This document shows positions 23,454-31,850 of a stretch of 64,000 nt of DNA, piece after piece. The notes under the pieces are model-generated. The model saw only the letters and a list, made by a program, of their open reading frames with translations. It did not search any database and was not told the origin of the DNA. Source of the DNA: Alphaproteobacteria bacterium. Lineage in GTDB: Bacteria > Pseudomonadota > Alphaproteobacteria > CALKHQ01. A program made the translations under genes and the position numbers. Positions within the stretch are counted from its first letter, which is position 1. Each line of letters opens with the position of its first letter. The stretch lies in NCBI GenBank assembly GCA_041396705.1, contig JAWKYB010000004.1, positions 1-64,000 of the forward strand. Reading direction: 5' to 3'.

Positions 23454-24944
23454 GTGAACGGGCGGAACGGCGCCGGCGCGTGCCGGCTTGGACGATGGGT
23501 GAATGCGGCGGCGCTGGCCGCGCTGACGCTGGCCGGCGCGCAGGCGCTGGCGGCGGATATCGAATGGCCGCCGCGCGAGGGCGGCGCCGGCGCGGTCGTC
23601 GTGCCGGAGAGCATGGCGCAGATCCAGCTGTCGTTCTCGCCGCTGGTCGAACTGGCGACCCCGGCGGTGGTCAATATCTACACCAGTGTGCGCGTCGGCG
23701 GGGCCGCCGACGGCGAGCCCAGCACCCGGCTGCGCGACGACCCGTTCTTCGGCGGCTTCTTCGGCAGCGAGGACAGCGAACCGGCCGAGGAGGAGCCGCT
23801 GTCGCTCGGTTCCGGCGTGATCGTTTCGCCCGACGGCATCGTCGTCACCAACGACCACGTCGTCGACGGCGCCGACACCATCGTGGTGGCCTTGTCCGAC
23901 CGCCGCGAGTTCGTCGCCGAGCTGCTCGGCACCGACCCGAGCACCGACCTGGCCGTGCTGCGCATCCGCGTGCCCGGCGGGCCGCTGACCTATCTCGAGC
24001 TCGGCGACTCCGACCGGGCCAAGGTCGGCGACATCGTGCTGGCGATCGGCAACCCGTTCGGCGTCGGCCAGACCGTGACCAGCGGCATCATCTCGGCGCT
24101 GGCCCGCACCGACATCGGCATTTCCGACTACGCGTTCTTCATCCAGACCGATGCCTCGATCAATCCCGGCAACTCCGGCGGCGCGCTGATCGCCATGGAC
24201 GGCCGGCTGATCGGGATCAATTCCGAGATCATCACCACCTCGTCCGGCGGCTCGCACGGCATCGGGCTCGCGATCCCGGTCAACATGGTGCGCAGCGTGG
24301 TCGGCGCGCTGATCGCCGAAGGCATCGTCGCCCGGCCATGGCTGGGCGTGACCACCGAGGACGTGACCTCGGCGATGGCCAGCGCGGTGGGCCTGGCGCG
24401 CCCGTTCGGCGCGCTGGTCACCGGCGTCGCGCCGGACAGCCCAGCGGCGCTGGCCGGCCTGCAGGTCGGCGACGTGCTGATGTCGATCGACGGCAACGAG
24501 CTGGAGAACGGCGAGGCGCTGCGTTTCCGCATCGGCACCCACAAGGCCGACGACAAGGTCGACCTGGTCGCGATGCGCGACGGCACCGTGGTCCAGCTCA
24601 GCGCCGTGCTGGCCCTGCCGCCAAGCGTGACCGAGGTGGCGGAGGGCACGCCCCTGGACGGTCAGCATCCGCTGGCCGGCGCCGTCGTGGTGACGCTGAC
24701 CGAGGCGCTGATGAACGAATATGATCTTGGTCATATGCGCGGCGGCGCGCTGGTGACCGGCGTCCAGCCCGGCTCGCCCGCCGCCCGCATCGGCCTGCAT
24801 GAGGGCGACGTGGTGGTCGGCATCAACGGCCGCGAGGTGCAGTCGGTCGACATCCTGCTGCGCAACGTCGCCGAACCGCAGCCGGAATGGCAGATCGCCT
24901 TCGTGCGCGACGGCAAGCTGCTGACCGTCGGCATTCACGGCTAG
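23454..24944 (+). CDS. periplasmic Do-family (DegP/DegQ-like) serine protease
   Basis: A 496-residue exported trypsin-fold protease for envelope protein quality control. The GTG at 23454 follows GGGGGAGATGACC and begins a signal peptide (hydrophobic Ala/Leu core, cleavage after ALAA). An ATG at 23328 is rejected because the frame from it would run through the rplQ terminator. The triad is visible: His135 in TNDHVVDGAD, Asp165 in DPSTDLAVL and Ser241 in NPGNSGGALI. Two PDZ domains follow, at about 300-385 and 405-490, the second with the GSPAARIGLHEGDVVVGING pattern. The position next to rplQ and ahead of rarA is conserved in alphaproteobacteria. Sequence alone does not separate DegP from DegQ. 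Confidence 0.93.
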   Translation: MNGRNGAGACRLGRWVNAAALAALTLAGAQALAADIEWPPREGGAGAVVVPESMAQIQLSFSPLVELATPAVVNIYTSVRVGGAADGEPSTRLRDDPFFGGFFGSEDSEPAEEEPLSLGSGVIVSPDGIVVTNDHVVDGADTIVVALSDRREFVAELLGTDPSTDLAVLRIRVPGGPLTYLELGDSDRAKVGDIVLAIGNPFGVGQTVTSGIISALARTDIGISDYAFFIQTDASINPGNSGGALIAMDGRLIGINSEIITTSSGGSHGIGLAIPVNMVRSVVGALIAEGIVARPWLGVTTEDVTSAMASAVGLARPFGALVTGVAPDSPAALAGLQVGDVLMSIDGNELENGEALRFRIGTHKADDKVDLVAMRDGTVVQLSAVLALPPSVTEVAEGTPLDGQHPLAGAVVVTLTEALMNEYDLGHMRGGALVTGVQPGSPAARIGLHEGDVVVGINGREVQSVDILLRNVAEPQPEWQIAFVRDGKLLTVGIHG

Positions 24945-24960
24945 CCGTCGCGGGGCTGCG

Positions 24961-26286
24961 GTGGCCACGCTGTTCGAGAGCCAGGCGCCGCGACCGCTGG
25001 CCGACCGGCTGCGCCCGCAGCGGCTGCCTGAGGTGGTCGGCCAGGACCACCTGCTCGGTCCTGACGGGCCGATCGGCCGCATGGTCAAGACCGGTCGGCT
25101 CAGCTCGATCGTGCTCTGGGGCCCGCCAGGCTGCGGCAAGACCACGATCGCCCGCCTGCTGGCCGATGCCACCGACATGGCCTTCGTCGCGCTGTCGGCG
25201 GTGTTCTCCGGCGTGGCCGACCTGCGCAAGGCGTTCGAGCAGGCGCGCGAGCGCCGGCTGGCTGGGCAGGGCACGCTGCTGTTCGTCGACGAGATCCATC
25301 GCTTCAACCGCGCCCAGCAGGATGGCTTCCTGCCCTATGTGGAGGACGGCACGGTCATCCTGGTCGGCGCCACCACCGAGAATCCGTCGTTCGAGCTCAA
25401 TGCGGCGCTGATGTCGCGGATGCAGGTGCTGGTGCTGCATCGGCTGGGCGACGCCGCGCTGGAGAAGCTGCTGGTCCGCGCCGAGGAGCTGGAGGGCCGC
25501 GCGCTGCCGCTGGACGACGAGGCGCGGGCGGCCCTGCGCGCAATGGCCGACGGCGACGGCCGCTTCCTGCTCAACCTGGCCGAGGAGGTGTTCGCGTTGC
25601 CGGCCGACATCGGTACGGTCGACACCCAGCGGCTGGCGCAGCTTGTGCAGCGGCGCGCGCCGGTCTACGACAAGAAGCAGGACGGCCACTACAACCTGAT
25701 CTCCGCCCTGCACAAGAGCCTGCGCGGCTCCGACGTCGATGCCGCGCTCTACTGGCTCGCCCGCATGCTGGAGGCCGGCGAGGACCCGCTCTACGTGGCC
25801 AGGCGCATGCTGCGCTTCGCCTACGAGGACGTCGGCATGGCCGACCCGCAGGCGGCAATCCAGGCGCTGAACGCCTGGGAGACCTACGAGCGGCTGGGCA
25901 CGCCGGAGGGCGAGATCGCGCTGGTGCAGACCGCGATCTACCTGGCCACCGCGCCGAAATCGAACGCGGCCTACCGGGCGGAGAAGAACGCGCGGGCGGC
26001 GGCGCGCGAGACCGGCTCGCTGATGCCGCCCAAGCACATCCTCAACGCGCCGACGCGCCTGATGAAGAACCTGGGCTACGGCGCCGGCTACGACTACGAC
26101 CACGACGCGCCCGATGCCTTCTCTGGCCAGAACTACTTCCCCGACGGCATGCGCCGGCGGCGGCTGTACGAGCCGGTCGAGCGCGGCTTCGAGCGCGAGG
26201 TGCTGAAGCGGCTGGCCTATTGGGAACGCCTGCGCCAGGACCGCCAGGCGGCGACGCCGGCCGAACCGGCCGAGGCGAAGCCGTGA
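24961..26286 (+). CDS. rarA: replication-associated recombination protein RarA (MgsA), AAA+ ATPase
   Basis: A 441-residue clamp-loader-like AAA+ ATPase acting at stalled replication forks. The start is GTG at 24961, 16 bases after the protease gene. The N-terminal RPLADRLRPQRLPEVVGQDHLLG (read in parts) is the family signature. Walker A is GPPGCGKT at residues 54-61, Walker B LLFVDEIHRFN around 106, and sensor 1 GATTENPSFELN follows. The C-terminal half has the MgsA tetramerisation segments, such as EDVGMADPQA and LGYGAGYDYDHD. It shares GTGA with crcB. Confidence 0.96.
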   Translation: MATLFESQAPRPLADRLRPQRLPEVVGQDHLLGPDGPIGRMVKTGRLSSIVLWGPPGCGKTTIARLLADATDMAFVALSAVFSGVADLRKAFEQARERRLAGQGTLLFVDEIHRFNRAQQDGFLPYVEDGTVILVGATTENPSFELNAALMSRMQVLVLHRLGDAALEKLLVRAEELEGRALPLDDEARAALRAMADGDGRFLLNLAEEVFALPADIGTVDTQRLAQLVQRRAPVYDKKQDGHYNLISALHKSLRGSDVDAALYWLARMLEAGEDPLYVARRMLRFAYEDVGMADPQAAIQALNAWETYERLGTPEGEIALVQTAIYLATAPKSNAAYRAEKNARAAARETGSLMPPKHILNAPTRLMKNLGYGAGYDYDHDAPDAFSGQNYFPDGMRRRRLYEPVERGFEREVLKRLAYWERLRQDRQAATPAEPAEAKP

Positions 26287-26669
26287 CCGCGCTGACCCTG
26301 GCGGCGGTGGCGGCCGGCGGTGCCGCCGGCGCGGTCGCGCGCTATCTGACGATGAGCGCGGTCGGCGCGCTGGTCGGCGTCGGCTTTCCCTACGGCACCC
26401 TGACGGTAAACGTTGTCGGTTCCTTCGTGCTCGGCGTGCTGGTCGAGCTCGGCGCGCAGATCTGGTCGCCGGCGCCGGAGCTGCGCGCAATGCTGGTGGT
26501 GGGGTTCCTCGGGGCCTTCACCACCTTCTCCACCTTCTCGCTGGATGTGATCGTGCTGATCGAGCGCAAGACCTACGGGCCGGCGGCCGCCTATGTGGCG
26601 GCCTCGGTCGTGCTCTCCGTCGCCGCCCTGTTCGCCGGCATGCGCCTGATGCGGGGGCTGCTGGGATGA
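26283..26669 (+). CDS. crcB: fluoride channel (CrcB/Fluc)
   Basis: A 128-residue four-helix membrane protein that works as a dual-topology dimer exporting fluoride. The GTG at 26283 overlaps the rarA stop; longer in-frame starts lie in rarA and lack a ribosome-binding site. Signature positions are present: AVARYL near the start, TLTVNVVGSFVLG with the conserved Asn, and VGFLGAFTTFSTFS containing the Phe-box and sodium-site region. No fluoride riboswitch is possible here because the gene is embedded in an operon. Confidence 0.93.
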   Translation: MTALTLAAVAAGGAAGAVARYLTMSAVGALVGVGFPYGTLTVNVVGSFVLGVLVELGAQIWSPAPELRAMLVVGFLGAFTTFSTFSLDVIVLIERKTYGPAAAYVAASVVLSVAALFAGMRLMRGLLG

Positions 26670-27652
26670 GCGGTGTCGCCTCGCACACCGTGACGGCCGA
26701 AGATGCCGACGTCCGGCTCGACCGCTGGTTCCGCCGCCTGGCGCCGCAGCTCAGCCACGGTCGCCTGGAAAAGCTGCTGCGCACCGGCCAGGTGCGCGTC
26801 GACGGCAAGCGCGCCAAGGCGAGCCAACGGCTGCAGGCGGGCCAGGTGGTGCGCGTCCCGCCGCTGGGCGAACCGGCAACCGCCGACGCGCCGGCCCGGC
26901 CGCAGCCGGCGCTGACGGCGGCCGAGATCGCCGAGGTGCGCGGCTGGGTGCTGCATCGCGACGCCGACGTGATCGCCATCGCCAAGCCGGCCGGGCTTGC
27001 GGTGCAGGGCGGTACCGGCACGACCCGCCATCTCGACGCGATGCTGGAGGCGCTGCAATTCGACGCCGCCGAGCGGCCGCGGCTGGTCCACCGGCTCGAC
27101 AAGGACACCAGCGGCGTGCTGCTGCTGGCGCGGTCGGCGCCCGCTGCCCGTGCGCTGACCGCGTCGTTCCGCGCTCGCGACGCCGAGAAGCTGTACTGGG
27201 CGATCGTCGTCCGCGGCCCGGACCGCGAGGTGGGAACCATCGACCTGGCCTTGCGCAAGAAGACGGGCCGCGCCGGTGAGCAGATGGAGGTCGATCCGGA
27301 AGGCGGGCAGCGCGCGATCACCGACATGCGGGTCGTCGACAGGGCAGGCAAGCGTGCGGCCTGGCTGGCCCTGTGGCCGCGCACCGGCCGCACCCACCAG
27401 CTGCGCGTGCATTGCGCGGCGGTCGGCGCGCCGATCCTGGGCGATGGCAAATACGGCGGCGCCGACGCCTTCATCACCGGCGCTGACATCGCCCACCGCC
27501 TGCACCTGCACGCGCGCCGCATCGACATCGCCCATCCGGCAGGCGGCCGGCTGGCGGTGACCGCCCCGCTGCCGGAGGATCTGCGGGTGACCTGGCAGTT
27601 CTTCGGCTTCGACGAGGCCGATTTCGACCGGATGGAAGTCGATGACGACTGA
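26666..27652 (+). CDS. rluC: RluA-family 23S rRNA pseudouridine synthase, RluC-like
   Basis: A 328-residue enzyme that isomerises uridines in 23S rRNA. An S4 RNA-binding domain occupies about residues 12-65 (DVRLDRWFRRL to GQVVRVP). The catalytic motif is HRLDKDTSGVLLLAR, with the nucleophilic aspartate at about residue 145. GRTHQLRVHCAAVGAPILGD (read in parts) is the family's third motif. The S4 domain and motif spacing favour RluC over RluA. The ATG overlaps crcB by 4 bases and the end overlaps the next gene by 11. Confidence 0.92.
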   Translation: MSGVASHTVTAEDADVRLDRWFRRLAPQLSHGRLEKLLRTGQVRVDGKRAKASQRLQAGQVVRVPPLGEPATADAPARPQPALTAAEIAEVRGWVLHRDADVIAIAKPAGLAVQGGTGTTRHLDAMLEALQFDAAERPRLVHRLDKDTSGVLLLARSAPAARALTASFRARDAEKLYWAIVVRGPDREVGTIDLALRKKTGRAGEQMEVDPEGGQRAITDMRVVDRAGKRAAWLALWPRTGRTHQLRVHCAAVGAPILGDGKYGGADAFITGADIAHRLHLHARRIDIAHPAGGRLAVTAPLPEDLRVTWQFFGFDEADFDRMEVDDD

Positions 27653-28322
27653 CGGCGCGCCGCGGCTGGCCCTGTTCGACTGCGACGGCACGCTGGTCGA
27701 CAGCCAGCGCACGATCATCCAGTCGATGGGCGGCGCTTTCGCCGCAATCGGGCGGGTGGCGCCGGACGAGGAGCGGATTCGCCGCGTCGTCGGCCTGCGG
27801 CTGGACATGGCGATCGCCAAGCTGGCCGGCGGGCTGCCAGGCTCGGAACTGGACGCGGCGGTGGACGGCTATCGCGAGACGTTCCTGCGGCTGCATGCCG
27901 ACCCGGACCATGCCGAGCCGCTCTATGACGGGGCACTGGCCGCGCTCGACGTGCTGGCGGCGGCCGGCTGGCTGCTCGGTATCGCCACCGGCAAGTCGCG
28001 CAGCGGACTGGTCTCGACGCTCGACCGCCACGGCCTGCGCGGCCGGTTCGTGACGCTGCAGACCGCCGACGACGCGGCCGGCAAGCCCTCGCCGGAGATG
28101 GTCTACCGGGCGCTGGACGAAACCGGCGTGGCGGTGTCGCGGACCGTGGTGATCGGCGACACCGGCTTTGACATCGCCATGGCCGCCAACGCGGGCGCGC
28201 GGTCGCTGGGGGTCGCCTGGGGCTATCACCCGCCAGAGGAGCTGGCCGAGGCCGGAGCCGCCGGCGTCGCCCGGCGGTTCAGCGAGGTGCCGGGGCTGCT
28301 CGATGCCCTGGTGGCGCGGTGA
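27642..28322 (+). CDS. HAD-superfamily hydrolase, phosphoglycolate phosphatase-like
   Basis: A 226-residue haloacid dehalogenase-fold phosphatase. Motif I is LFDCDGTLVDSQ, with nucleophile and acid/base aspartates at residues 13 and 15. Motif II is GIATGKSRSG, motif III is around KPSPEMVY, and motif IV is VIGDTGFDIAMA. A helical cap domain lies between motifs I and II, as in Gph/PpaX enzymes. The substrate cannot be assigned from sequence. It overlaps rluC at its start and the ATP12 gene at its end, so translational coupling is likely. Confidence 0.88.
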   Translation: MTTDGAPRLALFDCDGTLVDSQRTIIQSMGGAFAAIGRVAPDEERIRRVVGLRLDMAIAKLAGGLPGSELDAAVDGYRETFLRLHADPDHAEPLYDGALAALDVLAAAGWLLGIATGKSRSGLVSTLDRHGLRGRFVTLQTADDAAGKPSPEMVYRALDETGVAVSRTVVIGDTGFDIAMAANAGARSLGVAWGYHPPEELAEAGAAGVARRFSEVPGLLDALVAR

Positions 28323-29026
28323 AACGGTTCTTCAAGCAGGCGGGTTGCCGGCGCACCGAGGCCGGCTGGGCTGTCGAGCTGGACGGCCGGCCGGTGCGCA
28401 CGCCGGGCCGGCGTGCGCTGTGCCTGCCGCGTCAGGCCCTGGCCGAGGCGCTGTGTGCCGAATGGAACGCGCAGGGCGAGAAGATCGACATGCGCGCGAT
28501 GCCGCTGAACCGCATCGCCAACGCCGCCATCGACCTGGTTCCGGATCGCCGCGACGAGGTGATCGACCAGATCGTGCGCTATGGCGCGACCGATCTGTTG
28601 TGCTACCGGACGGCCGAGCAGCCGGAGCTGGCGGCGCGCCAGCAGGCGACCTGGCAGCCGGTGCTCGACTGGCTGATGCGTCAGCACGACGCGCCGCTGG
28701 CCGTTACCGACGCGGTGACGCCGGTCGGCCAGCCGGAGGCCTCGCTGGCGGCGATCCGCGCGGCGCTGAGGCCGCGGGACGATTTCGCGCTGGCGGCGAT
28801 TTCCAACCTCACCGCGGTGCTGGGTTCGGTGGCATTGGCCCTCGCCGTGGTCGACCGTGCGGTGACGTCGGATGCGGCCTGGGCGGCGTCGATCCTCGAC
28901 GAGACCCACCAGGCGCGGCTGTGGGGCGAGGACGCCGAGGCTGCGGGCGCGCGGGCGGCGCGGCGGGCCGACTTCGACGTGGCGGTGCGGATGCTTGCGC
29001 TGCTGGCGGCGGCCGACGATGACTGA
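28319..29026 (+). CDS. ATP12-family F1-ATPase assembly chaperone
   Basis: A 235-residue member of the ATP12 family, which in mitochondria binds the F1 alpha subunit during ATP synthase assembly; in bacteria the family is largely alphaproteobacterial. The GTG at 28319 overlaps the previous stop. Recognised by FFKQAGCRRTEAGWAVELDGRPVRTP (read in parts), LAEALCAEWNAQGEKIDMRAMPLNR and YGATDLLCYR. It overlaps the acylphosphatase gene by 8 bases. Confidence 0.93.
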   Translation: MKRFFKQAGCRRTEAGWAVELDGRPVRTPGRRALCLPRQALAEALCAEWNAQGEKIDMRAMPLNRIANAAIDLVPDRRDEVIDQIVRYGATDLLCYRTAEQPELAARQQATWQPVLDWLMRQHDAPLAVTDAVTPVGQPEASLAAIRAALRPRDDFALAAISNLTAVLGSVALALAVVDRAVTSDAAWAASILDETHQARLWGEDAEAAGARAARRADFDVAVRMLALLAAADDD

Positions 29027-29315
29027 CCGGCAGGCGTGGCTGCTGCGGATCGCCGGCCGCGTCCAGGGCGTCGGCTTTCGCGCCTGGATCGTGCGCGAGG
29101 CGGTGCGCCGCGAACTCGACGGCTGGGTGCGCAACCGTCGCGACGGCACGGTCGAGGCGCTGTTCGCCGGGCCGGCGGCGGCGGTCGCGGCGATGATCGA
29201 AGCTTGCCGCCGCGGTCCGATCGGCGCGAGGGTCGACCGGGTCGAGACCGGCGAGCCGGCGGCGGCGGATGTGCCGGCGCGCGGGCGGGGCTTCGCGCAG
29301 CGGCCGACGGAGTAG
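29019..29315 (+). CDS. acylphosphatase
   Basis: A 98-residue small enzyme hydrolysing carboxyl-phosphate bonds. The ATG at 29019 gives MTDRQAWLLRIAGRVQGVGF. The catalytic Arg in GVGFRAW (residue 21) and Asn in GWVRNRRDGTVEA (residue 39) are both present. It is coupled to the ATP12 gene by an 8-base overlap. Confidence 0.93.
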   Translation: MTDRQAWLLRIAGRVQGVGFRAWIVREAVRRELDGWVRNRRDGTVEALFAGPAAAVAAMIEACRRGPIGARVDRVETGEPAAADVPARGRGFAQRPTE

Positions 29316-29318
29316 GCG

Positions 29319-29717
29319 ATGGCGGGGAACGGGATGCGTCTGGCAGCGGTGCGGGTGTTCGTCAGCGACATCGCCGGCGCGGTCGATTTCTATCGCGACC
29401 AGCTGGGCCTGCAGCCGGAAGCGGTGTCGCTCGACGACGGCTATGCCGTTTTTCCGCTGGCGAACGGCGCCGACCTGATCGTCGAGGCCGACGCGCCGGA
29501 GGAGGACGGCGAGGAGGGGCTGGTCGGCCGCTTCGTCGGCGCGTCGCTGGCGGTGGACGACATCGAGGAGGCGTATCAGTCGCTGAGCGAGCAGGGCGTG
29601 CGCTTTGCCGACCCGCCCGAGCGCCAGCCGTGGGGCGGCTGGCTGGCCCACTTCATGGACCCCGACGACAACGTGCTGTCGCTGGTCCAGCTGCCTGAGG
29701 CCGATCCGGCGGTGTAG
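29319..29717 (+). CDS. VOC (glyoxalase/bleomycin-resistance fold) superfamily protein
   Basis: A 132-residue protein with two beta-alpha-beta-beta-beta modules, the vicinal oxygen chelate fold. The first module begins LAAVRVFVSDIAGAVDFYRDQLGL and the second contains VGASLAVDDIEEAYQSLSEQGV and the final HFMDPDDNVLSLVQ. The usual first metal His is replaced by Arg or Val in this pattern, so metal binding is uncertain. Substrate unknown. It ends the operon that began at the protease or rarA gene, meeting znuB head-on. Confidence 0.8.
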   Translation: MAGNGMRLAAVRVFVSDIAGAVDFYRDQLGLQPEAVSLDDGYAVFPLANGADLIVEADAPEEDGEEGLVGRFVGASLAVDDIEEAYQSLSEQGVRFADPPERQPWGGWLAHFMDPDDNVLSLVQLPEADPAV

Positions 29718-29726
29718 GCCGCGGTC

Positions 29727-30521
29727 TCAGCCGCGGCGCAGCGCCGCCGTCGCGGCGGTGGCCAGGAACAGCATCGTCGCCACCACGACGATCGACGGGC
29801 CGGCCGGGGTGTCGAGCTGCAGCGACGCGATCAGGCCGAGCACGGCGGCGCTGGCGCCGATGCCCGCGGCGGCAATCGCCATCTGTTCCGGCGTGCGTGC
29901 CAGCGGCCGGGCCGCGGCCGCCGGAATGATCAGCATGGCAGTGATCAGCAGGATACCGACCATCTGCATCGCCAGCGCGACCACGATGGCGATCAGCAGC
30001 ATGAACAGCAGCTCGATCGGGGCCGGCGCGGTGCCTTCCGCCGCGGCGAGGTCGCGGTCGATGGTGATCGCCAGCAGCCGCCGCCAGGCCAGCGCCAGCA
30101 CCGCCAGCACGCCGGCGCCGCCCGCCCATATCGTCGCCAGTGCGGCGTCGTCGACCGCCAGGATGTCGCCGAACAGATAGCCGATCAGGTCGAGACGGAT
30201 GCCGCCGGTGACGCCGATGACGACCAGGCCGATCGCCAGCGCGGCATGGGCGAGGATGCCGAGCAGGGTGTCGGTGGCGAAGGTCTCCGCCCGCTGCAGG
30301 CCGTAGAGTGCCAGCGCCACCAGGATCGCGGCGATGGCGACCCCGACGGTCAGATCGATCCCGGCGACCACGCCGAGCGCGACGCCGAGCAGGGCCGAAT
30401 GGGCCATGGTGTCGCCGAAATAGGCCATGCGCCGCCAGACCACGAAACAGCCCAGCGGGCAGGCGACAACGGCGACGCCGACCGCTGCGGCCAGCGCGCG
30501 CACGAAGAAATCGTCAAACAT
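29727..30521 (-). CDS. znuB: zinc ABC transporter permease ZnuB
   Basis: A 264-residue ABC-3 family permease with about eight membrane segments. The start is set at 30521 (MFDDFFVRALAAAVG); in-frame extension upstream runs through znuC and is rejected. The family segment VWRRMAYFGDTMAHSALLGVALG (read in parts) is near residue 30, and the hydrophobic GILLITAMLIIPAAAAR is near residue 190. It overlaps znuC by 8 bases and is the last gene of zur-znuC-znuB. Confidence 0.95.
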   Translation of the reverse strand: MFDDFFVRALAAAVGVAVVACPLGCFVVWRRMAYFGDTMAHSALLGVALGVVAGIDLTVGVAIAAILVALALYGLQRAETFATDTLLGILAHAALAIGLVVIGVTGGIRLDLIGYLFGDILAVDDAALATIWAGGAGVLAVLALAWRRLLAITIDRDLAAAEGTAPAPIELLFMLLIAIVVALAMQMVGILLITAMLIIPAAAARPLARTPEQMAIAAAGIGASAAVLGLIASLQLDTPAGPSIVVVATMLFLATAATAALRRG

Positions 30522-31266
30522 GCTCGTGGTCGTGCTTGTGCGCGTAGACCGCGATGGCATCGACCGCGCGCGGACCGAACAGGGCGCGGTATTCCGGCGA
30601 GCCGCTGACGTCATGGGCGCTGCCGGTGCAGCAGACATGGCCGTTGAGGCAGACCACGCGGTCGGTGGCGGCCATGACGATGTGCAGGTCGTGCGAGACC
30701 ATCAGCACGCCGCAGCCGGTGCGCGCGCGGGTGTCGGCGATCAGCTGGTAGAGCGCCGCCTCGCCGGCATAGTCGACGCCCTGGACCGGCTCATCGAGGA
30801 CCAGCAGCGCCGGCTTGCGCATCATCGCGCGGGCCAGCAGCACCCGCTGCAGCTCGCCGCCCGACAGCCGCTGCACCGGGCGGTCGAGGGTGTGGGCGAC
30901 CCCGGTCGCCTCCAGCGCTTGCCGCAGCTCGGCACCGTCGTGGCGCGACGTCGCCGTCATCATCCGGCGCACGGTCAGCGGCAAGGTCGGGTCGATGCGC
31001 AGCCGTTGCGGCACGTAGCCGACGGTCAGGCCCGGCCGGCGGACGACGGTGCCGCGATGGATGTGCGCGACCCCGAGCAGTGCGCGGACCAGCGTGGTCT
31101 TGCCGCCGCCGTTGGGCCCGATCAGGGTGACGATCTCGCCGCTGGCGACCGCGATGTCGACATTGCGCAGGACCCAGTGGTCCTGCGCGCGCACGCCCAG
31201 CCCCTCGGCGCGAATCAGCGGCTCGCCGGCCCGCATCGGGCCCATCCCGGGCGCCATGGCGTCCAT
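30514..31266 (-). CDS. znuC: zinc ABC transporter ATP-binding protein ZnuC
   Basis: A 250-residue ABC ATPase powering zinc uptake. Walker A is GPNGGGKTTL, the signature is LSGGELQRV, and Walker B is LLVLDEPVQGVD followed by the H-loop VSHDLH. The C-terminus is His-rich (HKHDHEHV), common in zinc systems. The ATG shares one base with the zur stop, so zur, znuC and znuB are one translationally coupled operon. Confidence 0.95.
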   Translation of the reverse strand: MDAMAPGMGPMRAGEPLIRAEGLGVRAQDHWVLRNVDIAVASGEIVTLIGPNGGGKTTLVRALLGVAHIHRGTVVRRPGLTVGYVPQRLRIDPTLPLTVRRMMTATSRHDGAELRQALEATGVAHTLDRPVQRLSGGELQRVLLARAMMRKPALLVLDEPVQGVDYAGEAALYQLIADTRARTGCGVLMVSHDLHIVMAATDRVVCLNGHVCCTGSAHDVSGSPEYRALFGPRAVDAIAVYAHKHDHEHV

Positions 31267-31769
31267 TACGAGCCCGCGGCGCAGTTGGGGCAGATGCCCG
31301 CGATCTCGACCGTCGGCGCGGTCACCTTGAAGCCGGCATCGCCCGCCGCGTGCACGATGGCGCGCTCCACGGTCTCGTCGGCCATCTCCGCCACGGTGCC
31401 GCAGTCCCGGCAGATCAGGAACTGCGCGCCGTGCGGCCGATCGGGGGTCCAGCAGCTGACGAAGGCGTTGATGCTGGCCAGCCGGTGGACCAGCCCCTGC
31501 TCCTGCAGGAACTCCAGCGCGCGATAGACCTGCGCCGGCGCCGGCCGGCGTTCGCCCCAGTCGAGGCGGTCCATGATCTCATAGGCGCCGCGCGGCGCGT
31601 GGTCCTCCAGCAGCAGCCTCAGCACGGCGCGGCGCTGGTCGGTCAGACGCACGCCGCGTGCCGCGCACAGCGCCTCTGCCGCTCCGAGCGCCTGGTCGAT
31701 GCAATGCCGGTGGTCGTGATCGGGCTGCGGGAACCCGTGGCCATCGGTCTCAGCCTTCTGTCTTGCCAT
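31266..31769 (-). CDS. zur: zinc uptake regulator Zur (Fur family)
   Basis: A 167-residue Fur-family repressor that binds DNA when zinc-loaded. The start is at 31769 (MARQKAETDG); the frame stays open upstream but enters the regulatory region. The winged helix includes LTDQRRAVLRLLLE and PAQVYRALEFLQEQGLVHR. Two CxxC pairs (CRDCGTV and CPNC) form the structural zinc site, and the N-terminus has a His-rich DHDHRHC. The location between znuC and znuA, with a palindrome beside it, supports Zur rather than Fur. Confidence 0.93.
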   Translation of the reverse strand: MARQKAETDGHGFPQPDHDHRHCIDQALGAAEALCAARGVRLTDQRRAVLRLLLEDHAPRGAYEIMDRLDWGERRPAPAQVYRALEFLQEQGLVHRLASINAFVSCWTPDRPHGAQFLICRDCGTVAEMADETVERAIVHAAGDAGFKVTAPTVEIAGICPNCAAGS

Positions 31770-31776
31770 GTCCGAT

Positions 31777-31830
31777 GAGATAACATAACAATGCATGGCT
31801 TTCCAGATATGTGATAACATCACACTCAAT
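31777..31830. promoter_or_regulatory. candidate Zur operator in the zur/znuA divergent region
   Basis: The palindrome TGTGATAACATCACA (31810-31824) has two 6-base arms around AAC. A second, degenerate copy, GATAACATAACAATG, lies at 31779-31793. Both contain the ATAACAT core seen in alphaproteobacterial Zur boxes. They sit between divergent zur-znuCB and znuA, the expected place for shared autorepression. Confidence 0.7.
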
Positions 31831-31850
31831 CGGGATCGGGGGGATCGGCG

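Noticed and set aside
29718..29737. 7-base inverted repeat GCCGCGG/CCGCGGC between the VOC and znuB genes
   Set aside because: It has no T-run on either side and overlaps the znuB stop. It is expected by chance in such GC-rich DNA.
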